Shown here: positions 47,363-58,653 of the stretch, one piece after another
Position numbering within the stretch: position 1 is the stretch's first letter
Layout: each line of letters begins with the position of its first letter
NCBI GenBank assembly: GCA_029379385.1
Contig: CM055607.1
Coordinates: 2,852,001 to 2,916,000, forward strand
Reading direction: 5' to 3'
DNA from: Quillaja saponaria
Taxonomy: Eukaryota; Streptophyta; Magnoliopsida; Fabales; Quillajaceae
DNA: 64,000 nucleotides
Program-made: the position numbers and the translations under genes
Notes under the pieces: generated by a model
Told to the model about the DNA's origin: nothing
The model's database searches: none
What the model saw: the letters and a program-made list of their open reading frames with translations, nothing else

Positions 47363-50259
47363 ATGGCCTTGGGATTACCAGCTATTCCGTTCACTTTTGT
47401 GGCACACGTGCTTGGAATTGCTGGTATTGTTTTGGTATTGGTTTGGAACCTTGACTTCAGAGGTGGGTTAGCATGGGAATCTTCCAATAAGAGCCTCATC
47501 TTCAATGTAAGTATCTGAATTTCTCTGTTTCACTCTGTGCTTACCCTGTTCATTTCTGGGGGTTTTGTCATACTGGTTAATTGCTTCCTATTTTTCTTGT
47601 TTGGTTGTGGGTTTTGGGAGTTCTCAGTGTGCACTCCAAGTGTTTGGAAATATTTCTGTGTGATTTATGGGTTCGTTGATTTAGATTTCCAGTGTCCAGT
47701 TTTGTTTTTTAGTTTCTATGTTCTGAAATATAGAGAAATGAGTGTGTGTTTGTGACTTTGTGTTCATCATCATCATCTTCTATATATTATTACTTGAAGA
47801 CCAATGAATTTGTCAGATTTTGGTCCAGAAATTTGGGTGACCTTTCAACTTGATGATTGGTTGGGTTTTGTGAGAATTTACAAGTTTTCCCTCTAAGAAA
47901 GAAACTATTTATACTCGTTTCAGTTCAAACTTCAAATGGGCTGATTGGAAATGATTCTTGATATCTTTAGGCATTTGGAGTAGTCCTTGATTGTTAGTTG
48001 TAGTTGTTGATAATGCATTGGATGCTTGTTGGTCTAATTAACTTGAATTTTTAGCCATAAATAAATGAAGGTGAACTATTTTGTTCTTTCATTTAACTCA
48101 TTCAACTTTTCTACTCCAAACTTCATTTCTTCCTGGACTGAACTATCTTTTCTCTTTTATTCTTCAAATACTCCAGAAAGCATTAAAGGAATTTTTTTTT
48201 TTTTTTTTTTTTCAGCCACTTATATAATGATACCAATTTAATTGCAAACATCTGAATGGCTAAAGTAGACAGTGTTGTTGATAATGTACTGATCCACATT
48301 AAAAATGGAAACTTCGTAATATGTGAGTCACCAACCAGTTTGTTTAATTTTATATTCTCTCATTGGCTTCTAACTAATCATGACAATCCACAACTTGAAG
48401 AAAATTATTCTTGGAGCAGAGTATTCTTAGTATCCTAGCACCTTCCTGTCAAGTGAGCACCTACTACCTACCCTTTCTATTTAGTCAAGCCCCATCATCA
48501 CTTTTATTTGACTTCCTTGTAATGAGGCCACACTTTATTGTCTCTTAACTTAATGCTAAATTACCATTTTAAGCTTCTAGCTATGAAAAGTTCATTATCC
48601 ATCATGCTTTTCTTTGATACAAACTTAATTTAGCTGAAGGTGTTAATATTTAGACTATCAGTAGAACTGTATAACAAAAATTCTCAAACTATCGAAGATT
48701 TCGTTCTGCTTTTCTTTTGGGTTGAATATAGTGGACCACTTTGGCCACCTACCCTTCAAACAATTAACGAGGGCCCCAAACTTCTATGTAAGATGGATGA
48801 GTAGACAAGTAAACAGTGCTTATCTCTTTTATTGATCTTGGCTTACCTTACACGTGTTGGTGTGTCCTTGGTGCATATTAAACACTAGATATGTATAGAT
48901 AGTATTCCTTGGGCAGTTTCCAGTGTTTTCTTAACTACGTATTTGATTGCTCACTGATACAGTAATACTACTAATTTTTGCTTATGTCCAGAATCCACGA
49001 TAGTGATGTCCTTGTTCAGTTTCACAATCCTGATAATGAAGGTTGAGAAATTTTCAATCTCACGTTTTGTCGTTTGACCCTGACATTTCAAGCATCTTTT
49101 TGTTTTAAGTGCAATAATTGGAATACAAGTTACAGTTAATTACCAATTCATAAACCCAGTTCGTTGAATCTAAGCTGTCTTAGTGTCATGATTAATATAT
49201 GCAAGTCGATTCCCATGATTAATCTTAAAGAGTCCATCAACTATTATAATACATGGAGTGGAAATTTGTCTTCCTCAAAGATTTCTTGCCCTGTGTGTGA
49301 GAGAGAGAGCTATAGTTATGAATCTCATTAGCTATTTGCCTTTGACAGATCCATCCAGTGCTTATGCTAATCGGCTTAATTATTATAGGAGGAGAAGGTA
49401 CATAATATAAACTTTCAAGCTGAAAAGAAGATATATATATATATATATATATATTGTATATTGTTGAATACTACTAATTGCTTCCTCTTTTTTTCCTCAA
49501 CAAACATAAAAATGCAGCCATTATAAGTTATAAATCACTTCCTCTGAAGAAAGAAGTTAAGAAATTAATACATCTTGTTCTTCATGCAATCGCATTGATA
49601 CTTGGAATTATTGGAATTTATACTGCTTTCAAATATCACAATGAAAGCGGGATTGCGAATCTGTACAGCTTGCATTCCTGGCTCGGAATTGGGGTCATTT
49701 CCCTCTATGGCATTCAGGTAAGTAACTGATTAAAACTCTCCCATTGTTGTCGTCAACAAAAAAGAATTGAAATTTGGTTTAATTTCTTTTAATTAACAAA
49801 AGTGAATCACCCAAAGAATGAAGAATACTGCATGTTTGTTAATGTGTATATCTATATGGACCTCTGTTGTCTAACAAAGGAAGCTGTTGACCCTTTTGAT
49901 TCCTTTTTTGTTTCAGTTTTCTTTATGGCCTTTGTCTAACACTGGCACTGATTATTACTTTGCAGTGGATATATGGGTTTTTGATCTTCTTCTACCCTGG
50001 AGGGAGTAGTTCACTTAGAAGTGAGTCCCTTCCTTGGCACGTGTTGTTTGGTCTGTTCGTGTATGTGTTGGCCGTTGGCACTGCTGCCTTAGGATTCTTG
50101 GAGAAGCTGACATTCCTCGAGAATTCAGGACTTGACAAATATGGGTCAGAGGCATTCCTTGTCAACTTCACTGCGGTGGTTACAATATTGTTTGGAGCAT
50201 TCGTTGTATTATCTGTTAATTCTCAGGCTCCAGCTGATGATGATTATGCACCCATATAA
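47363..50259 (+). CDS. Ascorbate-dependent cytochrome b561 (CYBASC family)
   Basis: Four exons with GT-AG borders (47363-47506, 49349-49397, 49518-49717 and 49966-50259) give 228 aa, the usual length. Six membrane helices are visible, at about residues 10-30, 49-69, 84-102, 117-140, 155-177 and 195-215. Candidate haem-ligating His are H50 (IHPVLM), H83/H87 (HLVLH), H117 (SLHSW) and H155 (PWH). The loop KSLPLKKEVKKLIH matches the basic ascorbate-site region of the family. These di-haem proteins move electrons from cytosolic ascorbate across the tonoplast or plasma membrane to monodehydroascorbate or ferric iron. No N-terminal DOMON domain is present, which separates it from the AIR12/CYBDOM type. 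The frame is intact. The tail ends APADDDYAPI. Tonoplast location is inferred from its similarity to Arabidopsis CYB-1. Confidence 0.94.
49432..49453. repeat. (AT)n microsatellite in cytochrome b561 intron
   Basis: About eleven AT dinucleotides in the intron between exons 2 and 3. Likely polymorphic. Confidence 0.9.
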
Positions 50260-51491
50260 GTAAGTAGATTGCTTTTATAAGCCTATCCCTGTGGATTAAT
50301 TCCGTGGATGCCAATGATATCTAGCTGTTATTTTTCTTTTTGGAAAATAACTTGTACTTATTTATTTTATCAGTAATACTTGGCTTTTTATTTAGCTCTC
50401 TTGCTCTAATTATTTTCTCAGTGGTAGCTTAGTAGGACTTAGGAGTATCTACTGTTTTTGTAATGCTCTGAATATTACAAGAGATATTATTAAATAAAAA
50501 TGATAAATATTCGATTTAGCGATTGTGTATAAAAATACACTATCAATAAATGAAATGACTTTTGAAATCAATCACTCGATGCCATTTTCACTTTTATTAT
50601 AAATTTTAGCTGCCTCATCTGAAATGGCCAATCAATTTTTATTTAACACTCTACTTTTCTAAATTTCTGTCATTGTTTTCACTAAAAAGAGAGAATCATA
50701 GTATTGCCCTGCATCAAGAGGCTTTAATCCAGAATTAATTGGGACTTGAGAGGCCATAATTCTATAATAAAATGGTCTCAGTGAAGGTCTATTTTTAATT
50801 TGTTTTATTAAATTAACCATTTTGGCTAAAACATTGGGGGAGGGGGGAGAGACTTATTTGGGTAAATTGGTCGTTTCGGAAGTTCTTAGATAAGGTTGTA
50901 AAATAGGAAGTGTAAATAATAAAAAATAAAAGTATTGTACTATTGTCAAACTTGGAATCATTTTTTTGGAAAATTAATATTCGTATTATTTTTTTATCAA
51001 TCAATAATTATATATTATTTAAAAAGTTATAAAATATTTATTTTGAATTAACGATCAAATAATGTTTAGGCAAGTTTACTGCCGTTCACTTCAAAAATTA
51101 GAAAATTATAAATTATATTCTACATAATTTCATTAAATTTATAAAATCAACGGGAAGACGCTTTTTTTCAATTTCTTTTAATATCATTTTATGTGAATAA
51201 TCGGCATAGAAGCAAATACAAGACACAGTGTGCCAACTCATCATAGAAGGCCACTTGTACCTACCAATCCAGCTAAGCAATTTCACATAAGAGTTACCTG
51301 CCCCCAAGGCCCAACTATAATATCCTAACCAACTCCCTCTTTCAATTCTCTCCTGTTTGTTTCTTAATTCATAATTCATAGGTTGCTGTATTTTTATTTT
51401 CTGATACTGTTTCCTAATTAAGTGATATTTCGTTGTAATAATTTTTTTTTTTTTTTTCTACAATCTCTCTGAGGAGACACCTTCTAGAAAA
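50260..51491. other. Intergenic between cytochrome b561 and remorin
   Basis: Contains the cytochrome b561 3' UTR and the remorin promoter and 5' UTR. A G-rich stretch, gggggaggggggagag, lies near 50836-50851. A T17 run lies at 51442-51458, shortly before the remorin ATG. No further gene is seen. Confidence 0.5.
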
Positions 51492-53358
51492 ATGGCAGGG
51501 GAAGAAACCAGAAACCCAGAGTCCGAATTGCCGTCGGAGGCTGCACCACCACCACCAGCTCCGGCACCTGAACCTGAACCTGTTGAAGAGACTCCGAAAG
51601 ATGTAGCCGAGGAAAAATCCGTGATTCCTCAACCATCTAAGGAGGAGAAGCCTGCTGAGTCCAAAGCACTTGCTTTAGTTGAGAGTACTATACAACTTTC
51701 TTCCATCTCTCTCTGCTTTCTCTTTTTACTCAGCTTTTCCATAAAGCTTGAGTTTAATTGACATAAGTTTGGTTGGTGAGGAAATTGTCCTTTTGACCAA
51801 ATTAGATGGCTAGTCTTAATTGATGAATTCTTTCTTTCAATTTCATTTCATGAGTTCATGCTAAGCAATGCTGCTTCTTTTTTCTTGTTCTATAATCTTT
51901 GCATGTACTACTTGCTATTCAGAATTGGAAAAAAAAATAAAAAAAATTCATCTTTGATATATTATTTTTCATTGAAATGAACTGTTTCATGTTATAATCT
52001 TGGTTATTTCTAGAGACTCCTAAAGCTGCTGAAGAAAAAAGTTTGGAGGGTTCTGTTCACAGAGGTATGTCAGATCTTAAGCAAAATTTAGAACACTTTA
52101 ATAGGCACTCTTCATATTTTGACATGAGCAAATAATTGAATTCCTTCAAATCTTTTTCAGATGCTGTGCTTGCGCGTGTTGCCACAGAGAAGAGGCTGTC
52201 ACTAATTAGAGCGTGGGAAGAAAGTGAAAAGTCAAAATCAGAGAACAAGTAAGAGCTTGATTAGCCATTTCTAATTGGTATTGTTGAAAGATATACAAAT
52301 AATACCCTTTGAATTTTTTGCTCTAGCTAAGGGAAGTTTATAATTTTTGACTTCATTTGTCAATTATCTAATTGAAATATATATATGTTTTGGCAAAAAT
52401 GAAAACTATGTGCATCATATGTCTTTTAGCCTTTGAGAATCATTTGCAGCATGTTTTGTAAGAAATGAAAGTATTTGTTGTTATTTTTGAACAGAGCTTA
52501 CAAGAAGCTATCTGCCATTGGAGCATGGGAGAACAGCAAGAAAGCATCTGTAGGTGCGGAGTTGAAACAGATTGAAGTAAGAATTCGAGATTCATTCCAT
52601 TAAAGATTCAAGTATTTCAGAAGTTCTTTATGATTAACTTATCAACAGAGATGTTTTGTTTTAACATACAGAATTTGAAATCAATACTCCTGTGGCAAGC
52701 TAAACACTTTTTTCAAATAGCTTGGAATAACAAAAGAACATAAACTTGAATGAATCAACCATTGCCTTCACATCAATGTTACCTTTTCCTTTTTTCCTTG
52801 ATTTCACTCTTACATATCTGTTTTAGTCAACCTAACCCTAAGAAGTAATTTTTACATTTTTGTTGTTGTTCAAAATGTATGGTTTTCTCAATCCTTAAAC
52901 CACCTGCATGTAGGAGGGACTGCAAACTGTCCACTTTAGCCTTTAAGTGGAGACTATGACCCTTGATTATTAAGTAGATCTACTTTTATAACTTCTCTAT
53001 GTCTTACTTTAGAATTGATGTTTGCTTTAGAGGCTCAAATTGAATTTGAGCACAAAAGTTATTTTCCTTTTCTGTGGGAAACACAAATGAATACTGCATA
53101 GATTTCAATGGCTTTTTTTTTTCTTTTCTTTTTTAATTATAACTTCCGGTTATGCTTGAGCAGGAAAAACTGGAGAAGAAAAAGGCAGAATACGTAGAAA
53201 AATTGAAAAACAAAATAGCTGAAATTCATAAGGAAGCTGAAGAAAAGAGGGCAGTGATTGAGGCCAAACGTGGGGAAGATCTTCTTAAGGCAGAGGAGGT
53301 AGCTGCAAAATATCGTGCTACAGGAACAACTCCAAAGAAGCTCCTTGGTTGTTTCTGA
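51492..53358 (+). CDS. Remorin (group 1-type)
   Basis: Five exons (51492-51684, 52014-52064, 52161-52248, 52495-52576 and 53164-53358) give 202 aa in one intact frame. The N-terminal part is Pro/Glu-rich and disordered (AAPPPPAPAPEPEPVEETPK) and carries the KALALVEKTPK block typical of group 1. Residues about 88-198 form the remorin C domain: a basic/acidic amphipathic coiled coil (LIRAWEESEKSKSENKAYKK, LSAIGAWENSKKASVGAELK and KLEKKKAEYVEKLKNKIAEI). It ends KKLLGCF, the RemCA anchor whose Cys can be S-acylated. Remorins line plasma-membrane nanodomains and plasmodesmata and influence virus movement, symbiosis and hormone signalling. The first intron donor (a|gtacta) is weak but canonical. 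Confidence 0.96.
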
Positions 53359-54050
53359 ATCTAAAACCCTCAGGTCTGATTGAAAAGGAATAATTGAATT
53401 ACTTGTATATTTTCTTCTTACATGTTAATTTATAGTGGGTTGTGTTATGTGGTGGAGAATTCAGTCAGTATTCATTATGGTGTGTGCATAGTACTGATGT
53501 ATTGTGTGTATCTACCATTTAATTTTGTGAAAAATGGTAGCTTCTTTAATGTATTGAAAACATTCTTATTGTTGCATGGTTAATTTCATTTTAGAAAAAC
53601 ATTCTGCTATGTCAAAAAACCAGACAATAGTATCTTTCTTGTTGGAAAGGCTGAAGAATAAGCTACTCTATATTAATGAAGTCAGTCTGATGAAGACAAA
53701 AGCAGTCATCTAGTTCATTACATAACGCAAGCAGTGAACATCTGAACCCTTTACCATACTTGGAATCTAAAACTTTCTCCTCTGATGTTTCCTCTTCATA
53801 CCATATGCTTACCAATTTGGAGAAACTTGAAACATAGCACGATTAACCTTCCCAATATCTTTATCTATTTAATTTTCCCCAAACCTTCTGGGAAAAAACA
53901 AGGAGAGAACACTTCAAAATGAGGAAACAAACAAACTCAAAAGTGAAGATTTATATAAAGAAGAGACCAAAAAATGGCGCCAAATAGCACATTCTGATAT
54001 TGCTCTTCTCTGCAAACACCCAAGTAATTCTTAAGGATGCAGAAGACAAA
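53359..54050. other. Convergent spacer, remorin to MYB
   Basis: Holds the two 3' UTRs. No gene or notable repeat is visible. Confidence 0.5.
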
Positions 54051-55691
54051 TTAGTTGCTATTACTGTCAAGGGAATTGGCATAACTATCTGTAGGTGCTT
54101 GCAAGAATTCCATTTCATCACCGCCATGGAAATCTAGCAGGAGTTTTAATGCCGAATCAGATGTATCCAGGAATCCACACGAGCTTGACTCTGAACTAGC
54201 TATCCCATCTTCTACCTTCACTTTGAAGCTCTTTCCTTGTCCTTGAGTCACGTCAGTAGAAACAGCGGATATGGTGTTAACCTGCAGCCTGACATCCGAG
54301 TCTGACCCTAATTTTGTTGATGAGCATGTTTGCAAAATAGGGCTTTCACATGCTACTCCACCTTTCCCATTGATCATACGAAATGATTCTCCAACCTCAG
54401 AATACCAAAGTTGGAGGAAGTAGTCAGAATAGGTTTTCCTTGTAGACGATGAGTTGATTAGTAATAATTCCATTGATAGCCTTGCCTCTGCCTCAAGTCT
54501 GGCACTCTCCCATTGTACCATGTGATGGTTAGAGGGGGATTCAGGTTTGACAATGCTTAGGCAGGAACTGGTGGAGGCCTGGCGTGCCACCGAGGAATGA
54601 CATGAGTGAAGCAGGCGCTTCTTTAGATAGGTGTTCCAATGGTTCTTAATCTCATTGTCTGTTCTTCCTGGTACTTGGGATGCTATGGCAGCCCACCTAA
54701 CATATTGTTTTTGTTACAAAGAAAATAGTTAAATATCACAAGGATCAGGCCATATAAGTACAAGACAACAACATTTTATTCTATGTATCCACTGAACTTG
54801 CAATGTTACTAATGCAACAAAGGTACACAATACTAAAGATATTTTTAAGTGTCTGAACTCTGAAGAGCATCTCAATAATGTCAACCTCTTAAAACTCAGA
54901 AAAGTAGAAACAGAAATGGGGGAGGGCGAAGATAGTTTATCCACCGAGAAAACCATTAAAAGGAGCACCAGGTTACCTGTTCCCAAGCATGCCATGAAGT
55001 TGAATAATAGTATTCTCTTCTTCAGTAGAGAAAGGTCCACGCTTGATATTAGGGCGAAGATAGTTTATCCATCGAAGCCGACAACTTTTTCCACATCGAA
55101 GGAGACCTATGTGAAACACAAGATTTGATGATCAGAATTTACAAACAGATACTTTCTTAGTGCATATATAATTTTGAGCAAGTTTCATTTTGAAGTTCAC
55201 ATAATTACATTCATTGTTGTATTTTAGGGACAAGTAAAACACCCTAGCAGAGTGGAAATATTGACATTGGCTTGCTTGTTATGGGTTTCAAGCTAAGGAT
55301 TCAAACATTATCAAACCCTTAAACTTGGAGACTGATTCTCAAAGTACAAATAGTAAAATACAGATTTATCATGGATTCGACATCTCAAAGTAAAGTCATG
55401 TGGTGCCCATACAACAATTCTTTTGGTCCTATTGGAGTTCATCATTCCTTACAAGTGTAAGGCACAGCAACAAATCAACAAAGCCCTTAAACTTGGACAG
55501 TGATTTTAACTACAGCAAGGCAAAAAGAGAAAGAGAGGAAAGAAGAAGGAAAGCTTGCCTGCAAGCTTGGGAAGGGTACGCCAGCTACCGTATCCATTCT
55601 TGTTGATGTATTCTGCCAAGACTTGGTCTTCTTCAGGAGTCCAAGCTCCCTTCCTCACTCCATCTTTATCACAACAGGGTGCCCTTCCCAT
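54051..55691 (-). CDS. R2R3-MYB transcription factor
   Basis: Three exons, 55691-55559, 55106-54977 and 54696-54051, give about 302 aa. The exon borders sit at the standard R2R3-MYB positions. The R2 repeat is [20 protein letters not shown], then [11 protein letters not shown] and [16 protein letters not shown]. The R3 repeat is [20 protein letters not shown], then [20 protein letters not shown] and WNTYLKKR. The first conserved R3 aromatic is Phe, as usual in plants. Start: MGRAPCC at 55691, preferred over an in-frame Met seven codons upstream, because MGRxPCC is the family N-terminus. The C-terminal region is Ser-rich and acidic with no subgroup motif I can name, so the target pathway is open. 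The first intron appears to use a GC donor (gcag|gcaagc). The R3 codons for RTDNEIKN form a candidate miR858 site. Confidence 0.9.
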
Positions 55692-58653
55692 ATTCACCTT
55701 CTCGTTCCACAAATTAATTCACTACTGTTATATTAAGCTCTCACAAAGTAATAATGAGAAATTCAAACCCAGATGCTTACAAGAAAATGGGTTTTTGTTA
55801 CACAGAGTGAGACAAAAGGATAAGTATTTCTGGACAACCTACTGATGGGATTTAACAATGAAATCAGATGGCTTTAAATGCATATGTACAGGACAATTGG
55901 GCGGCTTACAAGGACCAGCCATGCATTTAATACGTAAACCCTCACAGAGCACTTTCCTCAGGTTTCAAAAGGCAACATAATGAAAGCTCAAATAAGCCCA
56001 TCAAAACCCAGGAGCCAGAGAACGTCCAGCAATGGCAGATAGAAAATGAGCAAATTGGAGAATTTTTAGTGTGAAAAAGAGCTCACTTATACTGAGCAAT
56101 TGGAAAACCTTTGTATAAGATTGAACAAAACACTTGGGGTTAAACAGAGAACAAGGTGACCAAATTTATGATTCATAATCATTCAATTCAAAGATATCAC
56201 TTTTGGGTCCTTCCAATTCTGATTGCCCTTTTTACTCTACTTGCTGTCAGGCTCTATTGCTGTTTTCTGTGAGTATGTACTGACTATACTACCCCTGAAC
56301 TGCATGAAATTCTTGAGCTACTTTGGTTGACACGTAGATAGTCAATGGGTCATCGAGACACGTGTCAGCATCAGCAGACTAGCTAAAGCTTTAGAATTGG
56401 AGCGCACGCAATCTCTGCTCTCTAGTAAGTTGTCAAATCGTGGTCAACATGGCTTGCTTCAATAATACAAGACCAAGTCAGCCCAATGGTTTGTCGTCTT
56501 TACGAAGACGCCCACTGTGTTTGATTGTTATTACGAGTTTGCACTCGTGTATGCTGTCTCGTGAAGAATGATGGGCCGGTCCAAGCCCACCATGAACCAC
56601 CATAGACCATGCAGCTTTGTCTAATTCGGTAATTCCATTAACTGCTCTACTGATGTAGAAAATTTGTGCTTGATATAATTTCAGTTTGTTAAGAAACATC
56701 AAATAGAAAGCACTATACTGATACAAGAACTCAGGCCAATGTTGCCACTGAAAACATGTTATTCAGGTGAACATAATTATCCAAATTGCTGCTTCTAAGT
56801 GTCTTCTTTTTATCCCAAATTTTCTGTTGCCATGCTATAGACCAAATTTAATTGCTTTTGCTTTATTTCCTCCATATCATTATAGCAACTAAATAAGCAG
56901 AGGAGATGTACTAATTTAAGTTAAATTGCAAAATTTGTAATCTTTCCGATTACAGATGATCACCTTGGGATGGACACAATTATAATCCTAGTCATTGTTT
57001 CTGCAGTTATGTACTAGCTTAATCCTCATAATTCCAAATAAAATTGTAAGTTTTGGTCCAACTTAATGACAATGCTAAGGATATGTAAATGGTCCTCAGC
57101 CATCAAAAGGAACAAAGTAATGAGGAAATGTCATGGAGGTAGTAACTTGGTGAAACTGATTTTTCTTTTCCTTTGTTTTATGTCAGTACTGTAACACAAA
57201 GCATGCGCATGTATAAATGTATTCAATTCATAAATGTGAATCAGTGGATAAACTGGAAGCCGTCTGGAAGGGGACCAGACAGAGAAAGGTTTAAATTATT
57301 TCTTCTGTTATTTAGATATAGTAATATGTGCTTGGCCATTCTGTTTACTACTTCCAGGTAGAGTGAAACAACAGGACTGGAGCTGCTGTTCTGGTATTGG
57401 AATCTGAGATGCCTTGAATTTTTTCACAAGTATTTGAACCAAGAATCTTTATCAAGGAATATTTTTGTAACTCTTTGATGCTTCAATAGAATATCCTCTA
57501 TGCAGCTATCCTAATCTTGATGTTCCTCCATTTATTAATTTTAGTGAGACAAGTAGACTGCAGGGGACATAAAATCAAATTCTTGGAGAATGGTAATCAC
57601 AAATGTCCACATCATAATCTTTGCTTTAGTTTCTCTTTTATAATCATATTGATTCCACAAACATGAAGCAACCAAAGTATACTGAAATTTTAATGGCAGT
57701 GTGAAAATAGATGTTGCTGATTGTCCACTTTACATAAATATTAATATTTTTACTTGTTATGTTTTAAAACTTCCCTTTGCTAACTCTAAAATCATCAGCT
57801 GTAGCTTGCCTTGTCAACTGTAAAAACAGTGATTTGAAATTGATTGTCAACTGCAATTGCAGGCCTACGAAAAAGATTAAGAATGTGGTATAGTGATTTG
57901 GAAACCTAAGTTGCAGCAAATGCTTCTCTAAAGCTTCAAATAGTAACCCTTTTATGAGTTTATATTCTTCCCAGTATTACTGCAAATATAATGCTTCAGA
58001 TATCAGAAAATTAGAAAAGTCTGAACTGGTTTACTTCTTTAGCTAATATAAAAAACAACTGAATCGCAGTGCCGACCTCTTATATGGCTGGTGTAAATGT
58101 TAGAATATACAAATAATTAAATAGCTTCCCTAACTACAAGCTTGAGCTTTTAGATGAGGTAGTAATTTATCATGGTATCAAAGTAGGAGGTCCTGACTTT
58201 AAACTCCGTTTCTGACATTTGAGCACACATGTGAAGGGACGCGTTAGATACAAATGATTAAAGAATCTCACCAGCTACAAGCTTGAGCTTTTGGATGAAG
58301 TGGTAATTTTTCAGTAAAAAGAAGAGAAAGAAGGTCTGAGGGGTCGGACTTGTAACAAATGAATAAAAAACATGTGATGGACTATATTTAAATCAGTACC
58401 AGAATGTTTTAAGAATTGCAGGAAACGTAGCTAGTAGACCACAGGCTGTTGGACTTCATATATTGAAACAAATTAAATACATCGAATGTCTCAGAGGAAA
58501 TTCATGGTAGAAGAATAATTACTAATTAAACTCGTAATGTTTTCTGATGACTTGAATAAGAGCCTGGTTCAAATAACGTGTAGTTGATGTTTTTATTTGT
58601 GCCTAAAATAATTAGAACTTATTCTCCCTTTAGGCAACCTCGGAAACTTGACC
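55692..58653. other. Intergenic between the two MYB genes
   Basis: Contains the promoter of the first MYB (55692 onward) and the 3' UTR of the second. A TRIM element lies at 58098-58313 and is listed separately. ACGT-type motifs occur near 56330-56366 (gacacgtaga and gacacgtgtc). Short ORFs such as 57173-57361 show no family character. Confidence 0.5.
58098..58313 (+). mobile_element. TRIM element (miniature LTR retrotransposon)
   Basis: An LTR-like block of about 74 bp begins tgttagaatatacaaataat at 58098 and contains ctacaagcttgagctttt. It is followed by catggtatcaaag (58171-58183), a primer-binding site fitting initiator tRNA-Met. After about 60 bp of internal sequence a second LTR-like block begins near 58243 (gttagatacaaatgattaaa) and again contains ctacaagcttgagctttt, ending near 58313. 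There is no coding capacity. This LTR-PBS-LTR order is diagnostic of TRIMs. The LTRs have diverged by several indels and substitutions, so it is old. Confidence 0.75.

Noticed and set aside
47173..47505. 110-codon minus-strand ORF across the cytochrome b561 start
   Set aside because: It is antisense to the b561 first exon, with no domain and no splice context.
57173..57361. 62-codon ORF between the MYB genes
   Set aside because: It has no family resemblance, no conserved start context and lies in AT-rich spacer.
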